Assembly (NCBI GenBank): GCA_902634075.1
Contig: CACPJA010000007.1
Location: forward strand, 1 to 49,896
Direction of reading: 5' to 3'
From: an uncultured Gammaproteobacteria bacterium
Lineage (GTDB): Bacteria > Pseudomonadota > Gammaproteobacteria > Steroidobacterales > UBA11654
DNA: 49,896 nt
Shown: in pieces, positions 44,170-49,896 of the stretch
Position numbering within the stretch: position 1 is the stretch's first letter
Layout of the letters: each line of letters starts with the position of its first letter
Translations under genes and position numbers: made by a program
Notes under the pieces: model-generated
What the model was told of the DNA's origin: nothing
The model's input: the letters and a program-made list of their open reading frames with translations, nothing else
Database searches by the model: none

Positions 44170-45279
44170 ATGTTTATCAATTTTTGGTACGTCGCTGATG
44201 AAAGCAAAAACATAACTGATAAACCAGTTAAAAAGAAGATGCTGGGTCAGAACTTTGTCCTTTTTAGAGACTCAAAAGGTAAAGTTCACTGTCTGAGTGA
44301 TGTCTGCATTCATCGTGGCGGTTCGCTAGCTGGAGGAAAGATTGTTCAAGACTGTGTCCAGTGTCCTTATCATGGTTGGCGATTCAATGGAGCCGGCAAA
44401 TGTCAGCAAATCCCTTCACTCGGTAAGAATGCAAAAATCCCTTCCAGAGCTAAAATCGACTCGTATCCCACAAAAGAAGTCTATGGTCTGGTCTTCTGCT
44501 TCTTAGGCGATGCTCCAGAAAAAGAACGATGCCCAATCATGAAAGTTGGTGAATACGAAAAAGAAGGATGGCAAACCACAACACAGTATTTTCAGTTTGA
44601 CATCGATTACAAGCGATCAATAGAAAACGGTATCGATGGTGCTCATAATGAATTTGTTCATCCTACACATGGGTTTTCAGGGGAAGATGAGGAGTACAAG
44701 TCACCCCCGATAGATATGAAGGAAACAAAATGGGGAACAGGGTTTTGGAGTAAGATGTACGCACCCCCACTCAAGGAAAAAAAGATGCGAGAAGCATCGG
44801 GACGAGATAAAAATGCAGTGATGGAAGCGGGCACAGGTCATCATGGTATCTCAATGCTATGGACACATATCCACCCTACTGCTCAAGTTTTCATCCACCA
44901 GTACATGTATGAAACACCCATAGATGAAGATCGAACTAACCTTTATTTGATAAACACAAGAAACTTTTTAACCGATCCTCAGCATGATGAAACAGTGATG
45001 GAAAGAAATCAGGTCGTTGCATTCCAAGATAGAGATGTCCTGTCAGGCCTGCATCCCAAGCTGACTCCAGAAACAACAAAGAATGAATTTTTTGTCACTA
45101 TGGATAAACCCATTAAGCGTTATCGAGACCTATTGGACGAATGGGAAAACAAAGGTTGGAGAATTAATAGTGAAGAGGTTCAAAAAAATAAAAAGAGCCA
45201 TGCCTATGCAATCCCAAGCCCTGCGAGACGCAAGAGTAAGGGTTGGGTTCTTGATCCTATCCCTTTGATAAAACCCTAA
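44170..45279 (+). CDS. Rieske non-heme iron oxygenase, copy 1
   Basis: A 369-residue oxygenase alpha-type subunit. The Rieske centre is CIHRGGSLAGG ... CPYHGWRF (C-x-H, then C-x2-H). The mononuclear iron site is ENGIDGAHNEFVHPTHG, with the bridging Asp and two His of the D-x2-H-x4-H motif. It hydroxylates or demethylates a ring substrate with electrons from a reductase. The architecture is that of single-component alpha subunits such as vanillate demethylase or related ring-hydroxylating enzymes. It is paralogous to the gene at 45390. No ferredoxin or reductase gene is in the window. Confidence 0.92.
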   Translation: MFINFWYVADESKNITDKPVKKKMLGQNFVLFRDSKGKVHCLSDVCIHRGGSLAGGKIVQDCVQCPYHGWRFNGAGKCQQIPSLGKNAKIPSRAKIDSYPTKEVYGLVFCFLGDAPEKERCPIMKVGEYEKEGWQTTTQYFQFDIDYKRSIENGIDGAHNEFVHPTHGFSGEDEEYKSPPIDMKETKWGTGFWSKMYAPPLKEKKMREASGRDKNAVMEAGTGHHGISMLWTHIHPTAQVFIHQYMYETPIDEDRTNLYLINTRNFLTDPQHDETVMERNQVVAFQDRDVLSGLHPKLTPETTKNEFFVTMDKPIKRYRDLLDEWENKGWRINSEEVQKNKKSHAYAIPSPARRKSKGWVLDPIPLIKP

Positions 45280-45302
45280 TTTTAGATGAGAAATTATTCA
45301 AA

Positions 45303-45317
45303 GTTACATTTCGTTAC
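45303..45317. promoter_or_regulatory. GTTAC-N5-GTTAC direct repeat, site B
   Basis: GTTAC at 45303-45307 and 45313-45317 with an ATTTC spacer. A perfect TATAAT (45352-45357) lies 34 bases downstream while the -35 position (45329-45334, TTAAAT) is poor. The gap of 110 bases after the first Rieske gene is otherwise empty. The site would control the second Rieske gene. Confidence 0.55.
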
Positions 45318-45389
45318 GATTTAACATCTTAAATAAATCTTAATATCGTCATATAATTTCCCATAGAGAAAATTTAACGGCTGATTATT

Positions 45390-46511
45390 ATGTACATTAA
45401 TTTCTGGTACCCAGTATGCTTGACTAAAGAACTTGAGGATAAGCCGGTAAAGGCGACAATCCTTGGTCTTGATTTTGTTGCTTTTAGAGATAGCAAAGGC
45501 AAAGCACATTGCCTAAGTGATGTTTGCTGTCATCGAGGGGGTTCGTTAGCTGGAGGGCTATGTCATAGCGAAGATGATACGATTGCTTGCCCTTATCATG
45601 GTTGGCGATTCAACGGTTCTGGTAAATGCACGCAGATTCCATCGTTAGGGCCAGGCAGTAAAATCCCAGCTAGAGCCAAAGTTGATAGTTACCCTGTTAA
45701 AGAAAAATACGGTATTGTTTTTGCCTTTTTGGGTGACCTATCTGAAGAGGACCGCTCACCTCTTTATGAAATAGAAGAATTTCAAGCCGAGGGATGGCGA
45801 GCAAATAAAACCGTAATAATTGATATTAATTACAATTATGAACGCTCGATTGAAAACGGGTTGGACCCTGCACACAATGAATTTATTCACCCAACTCACG
45901 GGTTTGAGGGCACAAAGAATGACTATAAAGTAAACCCTACACAAATCACAGATCATCAATGGGGAGCAGACTTTGCACAAGTCTTTGATGCGCCACCACT
46001 TGATAAAGAAGTTTATGGGGACACAGCACGAGAAGAATCAGGAGAACTAACCGTCTTTGGTGGTTACCATGGACCCAATACATTAATCACTCAAATCCAC
46101 ACAAAAAAAGATATCAATTGGTTTCATCAATATTTCTTTGAGCAACCCGTGAATCAATTCAAAACCAGGATTTTCTTCGTGAATATGAGAAATTGGATAA
46201 TGGATGAAAAAATGGACGATATGGTGATGGAACGCAATATGGTTATCGCCAATGAAGACATCGCGGTAATGACAGATCTTAGGCCTGTGGTTACACCTCC
46301 TGTTAAAACTAAGGAGATCATGGTACCAGCTGATTTAATTATCGGTAATTACAGAAAAACTTTGGAAGGGTTTAAAGATAAAGGCTACAAAATTGATGTG
46401 AAAAAATTCAATGAAGAACAGCATGAAACCGCGTTTGCTATTCCTAGTCCAGACCGAAAGACAGAAAAAAACTGGGTGCTTGACCCCATTCCATTGCTTA
46501 ACGGAAAATAA
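45390..46511 (+). CDS. Rieske non-heme iron oxygenase, copy 2
   Basis: A 373-residue oxygenase clearly paralogous to the gene at 44170: both start MxINFWYxx, share LSDVCxHRGGSLAGG and CPYHGWRFNGxGKCxQIPSLG, and end with WVLDPIPL. The Rieske motif is CCHRGGSLAGG ... CPYHGWRF and the iron site is ENGLDPAHNEFIHPTHG. The copies differ most in the catalytic domain, as expected if they act on different steps or substrates, or form a heteromer. It has its own promoter region with a GTTAC repeat. The neighbouring SDR gene is convergent, eight bases away. Confidence 0.92.
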   Translation: MYINFWYPVCLTKELEDKPVKATILGLDFVAFRDSKGKAHCLSDVCCHRGGSLAGGLCHSEDDTIACPYHGWRFNGSGKCTQIPSLGPGSKIPARAKVDSYPVKEKYGIVFAFLGDLSEEDRSPLYEIEEFQAEGWRANKTVIIDINYNYERSIENGLDPAHNEFIHPTHGFEGTKNDYKVNPTQITDHQWGADFAQVFDAPPLDKEVYGDTAREESGELTVFGGYHGPNTLITQIHTKKDINWFHQYFFEQPVNQFKTRIFFVNMRNWIMDEKMDDMVMERNMVIANEDIAVMTDLRPVVTPPVKTKEIMVPADLIIGNYRKTLEGFKDKGYKIDVKKFNEEQHETAFAIPSPDRKTEKNWVLDPIPLLNGK

Positions 46512-46519
46512 TAAGAGAT

Positions 46520-47272
46520 TTACTGAGCTGATAACCCGCCATCAATAACTAGTTCACTTCCAGTTATTAATTTTGATTCATCTGAAGCAAGAAACAATAT
46601 TGCATTGGCTACATCACCAACATCTGCAAGACTTCTTGCAGGGATCTGTCGTTCTATTTTACCTATTAATTCATCGCTTGGGTCTGCAAAGAATGATTTC
46701 ATCATTTCAGTTTTAGCAAAAACAGGGTGGATACTATTGCATCGAACCAACTTAGTTGTTCTAGCACAGTGGAGGGCAACTGATTTTGAAAGATGCCTTA
46801 CCCCTGCTTTAGCACTGTTATAAGCAGCAAAATTATGTCCTGCAACTATTCCAGATATTGATGAAACATTAACAATAGAACCGTTTCCTGAATCTCTCAT
46901 AAGAGGAATTGCGTATTTACAGCCGTAGAAGACAGAGTCCAAATCAACCTTATGAACCAATTCCCATTCCTCGATCGTCGTGGCCTCCACATCAGCCATG
47001 AAACCAATTCCGGCATTGTTAACCAATATGTTGAGTTTGCTTTCATTGACCTTAATATGATCAATAACTTTTTCCCAATCTTCTGTTTTGGTGACGTCAT
47101 GACTAACAAAATTCACGCCAAGTTCTTCTGCAACTTTTTTTCCGCCCTCTTCATTGATATCTGAAATATAAACCGTCGCACCTTCAGCATTAAAAACTTC
47201 TGCAGTTTTTTTCCCAAACCCTGAAGCACCTCCTGTTATAAGAGCAACCTTGTCTTTTAACCTATTAGCCAT
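46520..47272 (-). CDS. Short-chain dehydrogenase/reductase (classical)
   Basis: A 250-residue NAD(P)-dependent oxidoreductase. TGGASGFGKKTAEVF is the cofactor motif, with an acidic Asp (YISDIN) after the second strand, which favours NAD. NNAG, NVSSISG and YNSAKAGVRHL supply the structural motif and Ser-Tyr-Lys triad, and ITGSELVIDGGLSAQ closes the protein. It would oxidise an alcohol made by the oxygenases; the substrate is unknown. It is convergent with the second Rieske gene and divergent from the hydrolase gene, sharing the 105-base region that contains a partial GTAACGA element at 47364-47370. Confidence 0.9.
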   Translation of the reverse strand: MANRLKDKVALITGGASGFGKKTAEVFNAEGATVYISDINEEGGKKVAEELGVNFVSHDVTKTEDWEKVIDHIKVNESKLNILVNNAGIGFMADVEATTIEEWELVHKVDLDSVFYGCKYAIPLMRDSGNGSIVNVSSISGIVAGHNFAAYNSAKAGVRHLSKSVALHCARTTKLVRCNSIHPVFAKTEMMKSFFADPSDELIGKIERQIPARSLADVGDVANAILFLASDESKLITGSELVIDGGLSAQ

Positions 47273-47377
47273 AATTTTTTTAAGTTGTTAAAATTGAGAG
47301 CACATTATAACTTCATAAAGCCCAAATAAAATAAAAAGCACTTTAAAAAAACTTAATACCTCTGTAACGAATTACGA

Positions 47378-48367
47378 ATGAATCAAATAAAAACTGAATA
47401 TTGCACTATAAAAAGTCATTGGGGCAACAGGCAAGTAAGATTCCTAATTGCTGGTTCAGGACCTATAATATTTCTCCTCCATCAATCTCCCAAATCGGCT
47501 GATGAATATAGGCCACAGATTGAAGAATGGAGTAATGACTTTACAATTATCGCACCCGATACACCTGGATACGGTGATTCAGATGCTCTTGGAACAGATG
47601 AAGTAACAATAGAAAAAATTGCCCAGGCAAATATTGAGCTTGCTGATACCTTAAAGATTAAAGAATTCGGACTATATGGTTTTCATACAGGGGCAATTAT
47701 TTCTATTGCAATGGGGCATCATTACCCTGATCGAGTGAAAGCGATTGCTTGCAATGGGGTTTTGGTTTTGACCGATAGTGAACTAGAGAATATAAGGCGT
47801 CACTATTTGCCGCCATATAAACCTCAATGGGATGGAAGTCATCTATCCTGGCTGTGGTCAAGAATGAGGGAACAACTCGTCTTCTTCCCTTGGCATGAAA
47901 GAAAAGAGGAAGCCAGAATGCGATTTGATATTTCTTCACCAGAAATACTGCATGAGAATTCAATTGAGATTATGCGTGCTGGAGACAAATACCGACAAGC
48001 CTATGGAGCTGCCTTTGAATATAGACTCGAAGATTTTGTACCAGAGTTAAGTGTTCCTGCATTAATTACTGCTGGTGAATCTGACCCATTGAGTAAGTGC
48101 TTGGAAAAACTAACCCCTTCTGATTCAGTGTTAATTGAAATCTCAAAAACACATGAAGAAGCTTTAGAAAAATCTAAAGCAATGTTATTAAGACATCCCG
48201 CTGAAGCTAGCGTTTCATTAGAATTACCAATAATTAATAATGGTAAATTTACAAAATCAATTTTTCATTCAACACTGGGGGACATAAAAATTGAAAAGAA
48301 TTTTGACGCGAACACCAGCCCATTATTTTGTCTTCACTCTGCCGGCGGCTCTTCAAAAAACAATTAG
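47378..48367 (+). CDS. Alpha/beta-hydrolase, first half of a tandem protein split by a frameshift
   Basis: A 329-residue frame whose first 300 residues form one alpha/beta-hydrolase domain: IFLLHQSPKSADEY (oxyanion region), DTPGYGDSD, and the elbow YGFHTGA at 100-106. The nucleophile position of the G-x-S-x-G motif is occupied by His103, so classical esterase chemistry is doubtful. QWDGSHLSWLW at 150-160 is a lid motif. The end, SPLFCLHSAGGSS, is the start of a second hydrolase domain. It is cut off by a stop just after an A6 run at 48355-48360; removing one A restores a frame of about 559 residues. So this is probably one gene with a frameshift. Confidence 0.8.
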   Translation: MNQIKTEYCTIKSHWGNRQVRFLIAGSGPIIFLLHQSPKSADEYRPQIEEWSNDFTIIAPDTPGYGDSDALGTDEVTIEKIAQANIELADTLKIKEFGLYGFHTGAIISIAMGHHYPDRVKAIACNGVLVLTDSELENIRRHYLPPYKPQWDGSHLSWLWSRMREQLVFFPWHERKEEARMRFDISSPEILHENSIEIMRAGDKYRQAYGAAFEYRLEDFVPELSVPALITAGESDPLSKCLEKLTPSDSVLIEISKTHEEALEKSKAMLLRHPAEASVSLELPIINNGKFTKSIFHSTLGDIKIEKNFDANTSPLFCLHSAGGSSKNN

Positions 48368-49058
48368 ATTCCTAACTGAATCAATCGCTAAAGAAATTGA
48401 TGTCTGTTCAATTGATCTGCCGGGGCATGGGGAATCAGATAAAAAATTAATAGAAACGGATTGTGTTAAAGCTCACACAGACATAATTTCGCAAATTCTA
48501 GAGCATCAAAACTGCAATGAACTGATGATAATGGCCTTTCAGGCAAGTTGTGCCTCAGCGCTTGATGTGACAAAGAATATCTCTGTTGACATAAAAAAAA
48601 TTATTCTTATTGAGCCTTGGATATTAAATGATCAGGAAGTGACTGATTATATTGATAACGGATTACCACTAATAAAGCCAGACTGGTCGGGAGGACATCT
48701 ACAAAGCTATTGGCATATGGTGAGAGATTCTAGACTATTTTGGCCTTGGTACAACAGAACTATCTCTGGAATCATTGAAGGAAAACCGGATTTAGAGGAA
48801 AAACAATTAGATACTGAAGTCACAGAATTAATCAGATCTGAGGGTTACTGGCAACAAACCATTAAAGACCAGTTGACCTATCCGACTAAAGATTGCCTAT
48901 TTGAGATTGATTCTCCAATTCTTATCTTGTCTCGAGAATCACATCCTCTAAATAATATCTATGTCGAAATTGAAAAGAATCTTAAAAATGCTAACTACCT
49001 TTCTTTGGAAAATAATCCTGAAACTTGGGGTTCGACTGTTACAAAATGCATCTTGTAA
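48291..49058 (+). CDS. Alpha/beta-hydrolase, second half (out of frame)
   Basis: Only the part from about 48361 on looks coding: TIRFLTESIAKEIDVCSIDLPGHGESD is the continuation of the hydrolase domain that starts as SPLFCLHSAGGSS in the frame before. DWSGGHLQSYWHMVRDSRLFWPWY repeats the lid motif DGSHLSWLW ... FFPW of the first domain, so the two halves are a tandem duplication. The elbow reads MAFQASCAS, lacking both glycine and the serine nucleophile in the usual place. The frame has no good start of its own (a TTG at 48291 lies inside the first frame). The real product is most likely the fused protein; a sequencing error or a real mutation cannot be told apart here. Confidence 0.65.
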   Translation: MKRILTRTPAHYFVFTLPAALQKTIRFLTESIAKEIDVCSIDLPGHGESDKKLIETDCVKAHTDIISQILEHQNCNELMIMAFQASCASALDVTKNISVDIKKIILIEPWILNDQEVTDYIDNGLPLIKPDWSGGHLQSYWHMVRDSRLFWPWYNRTISGIIEGKPDLEEKQLDTEVTELIRSEGYWQQTIKDQLTYPTKDCLFEIDSPILILSRESHPLNNIYVEIEKNLKNANYLSLENNPETWGSTVTKCIL

Positions 49059-49069
49059 GATTATGAAAG

Positions 49070-49084
49070 GTTACATTTAGTTAC
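49070..49084. promoter_or_regulatory. GTTAC-N5-GTTAC direct repeat, site C
   Basis: GTTAC at 49070-49074 and 49080-49084 with an ATTTA spacer, the same half-site, orientation and 10-base period as site B. It is in the 90-base gap before the MFS gene; the best -10-like hexamer (TATTCT, 49127-49132) is 42 bases downstream and lacks a -35 element. Confidence 0.5.
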
Positions 49085-49148
49085 TTGTTATGCTTAATTT
49101 TTTTAGTCAGACTTACTCATTAGCCTTATTCTTATCAAAGGAATCTCA

Positions 49149-49896
49149 ATGAAAGCAAAAATTGGGCCAATAAAATTAGCTGAAGGTATTTCTAGATTTA
49201 ATGCCGTTACATACCTATACGCCTGCATCATTTGTATTGGGATTCTTGCAGGATTAAATTTCATCCAACCCTACATCCTCAGTGTGGTTCTGGACATACC
49301 AAGATTAGAACAAGGTACAATTAGTGGGAGCCTTGCTTTTATGCAAGAAATTATTGCTATCCTTTCTGTCTCTTTCTTCGGTGTATTATCCGACCGCATT
49401 GGCCGAAGACCTGTTATGGTTTTTGGAACCATAGTTGTTGCCCTAGGTTTCGCTCTTTTTCCCTATGCTTCGAATATTAATGAATTGTTTATTTTTAGAT
49501 CAGTTTTTGCAGTAGGAGCTGCAGCATTATCTTCGGTACTCGCCATTATTGTAAATGATTACCCAACTGAAGAATCAAGAGGTAAATTTGTCAGTTTGCA
49601 TTCTGTTCTAAATGCCCTAGGTGTAGCACTATTTGCTGCTTTTTTGGGTCGACTCCCTACTGTTTTGACGAACATAGGTTATGACCCTATCACAGCTGGG
49701 CGATACACCATGTTGTTTGTTGCAGCTGTAGCATTTTTATCTGGGATAATCTTTGCAATCGGCCTGAAAGGAGGAACACCAGAAACTCTGGATGAAAAAC
49801 CAACCTTTAAACATCTTGTTGCCACGGCAATAAGATCCATGAAAAACCTCAGAATCTCTTTGGCTTTTGCAGCCACACTCTTAGCTCGTGCTGACG
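49149..49896 (+). CDS. MFS transporter (partial, cut by window end)
   Basis: The frame starts with ATG at 49149 after AAAGGAAT and stays open to the window end, about 249 residues. It has a charged N-terminus (MKAKIGPIKLAEG), then six hydrophobic helices. The loop between helices 2 and 3 is GVLSDRIGRRPVMVFG, the diagnostic MFS motif (G-x3-D-x-x-G-R-R). A second long loop follows LKGGTPETLDEKP, as in the central loop of 12-helix carriers. It probably takes up the substrate degraded by the oxygenases in this island or exports a product; direction and substrate are not known. Confidence 0.88.
   Translation, partial: MKAKIGPIKLAEGISRFNAVTYLYACIICIGILAGLNFIQPYILSVVLDIPRLEQGTISGSLAFMQEIIAILSVSFFGVLSDRIGRRPVMVFGTIVVALGFALFPYASNINELFIFRSVFAVGAAALSSVLAIIVNDYPTEESRGKFVSLHSVLNALGVALFAAFLGRLPTVLTNIGYDPITAGRYTMLFVAAVAFLSGIIFAIGLKGGTPETLDEKPTFKHLVATAIRSMKNLRISLAFAATLLARAD

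Noticed and set aside
47364-47378. A fourth GTTAC-type repeat before the hydrolase gene
   Set aside because: Only one GTAACGA half site is present; the second half reads ACGAA rather than GTAAC, so I did not count it as a full site.
1-49896. CRISPR array, tRNA, rRNA, IS element or prophage
   Set aside because: I looked at intergenic stretches on both strands and saw no regularly spaced repeats, cloverleaf-like sequence, transposase or phage motifs.

Overview
The window is AT-rich, gene-dense chromosomal DNA from a Gram-negative bacterium, most likely an uncultivated marine gammaproteobacterium. The evidence is the rplU/ispB divergent pair, a homodimeric-type aceE, trhO, TonB-dependent and DUF5916 outer-membrane proteins ending in YRF, Fur boxes, short intergenic gaps and many overlapping start/stop codons. 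I cannot resolve the genus. No rRNA, tRNA, IS element, prophage or CRISPR array was seen. No gene-free stretch exceeds 300 bases; the longest, about 200 bases, carry Fur boxes or hairpins.

Layout. 1-2.3 kb: housekeeping genes (rplU, ispB, trhO). 2.35-6.9 kb, minus strand: a GFA-fold enzyme, a large membrane-anchored protein of unknown function, a periplasmic two-repeat protein and an exported isoaspartyl peptidase/asparaginase. 7.0-10.1 kb, plus strand: a membrane protein, a Tat-type FAD oxidoreductase, a 50-residue membrane protein, the copper chaperone PCu(A)C and a SCO protein, probably a respiratory copper or redox assembly operon. 10.1-14.1 kb: two divergent transcription units whose outstanding feature is two different proteins that both end in a PCP_red-like (protochlorophyllide-reductase C-terminal) domain, with a cytochrome c between them. 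14.1-16.5 kb: an isoprenylcysteine-methyltransferase-like protein, a small kinase-fold protein, a small membrane protein and a homocysteine methyltransferase. 16.5-19.1 kb: aceE without aceF or lpd.

19.2-26.5 kb: ilvD overlaps a complete coenzyme F420 cluster (npdG, cofE, cofD, cofC, fbiC), unusual for a gammaproteobacterium. A luciferase-like, probably F420-dependent oxidoreductase lies at 31.3-32.4 kb. 26.9-30.3 kb: an iron-uptake locus (Fur boxes, FecA-like TonB receptor, second Fur box, FTR1 permease). 30.35-30.9 kb: an IbpA-type small heat-shock gene preceded by a heat-shock-like promoter and a well-formed ROSE-type RNA thermometer. 32.5-39.5 kb: a complete propionyl-CoA to succinyl-CoA operon (methylmalonyl-CoA mutase, pccB, pccA, meaB, epimerase).

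39.5-42.8 kb: a DUF5916 outer-membrane protein and a FabD-like acyltransferase. 42.9-49.9 kb: a catabolic island with an FAD monooxygenase, two paralogous Rieske oxygenases, an SDR, a tandem alpha/beta-hydrolase apparently split by a one-base frameshift, and an MFS transporter cut by the window end. Three promoters in this island share a GTTAC-N5-GTTAC direct repeat, a candidate operator for an unidentified activator. Propionyl-CoA made by such catabolism could enter the adjacent propionate operon; this link is inference.
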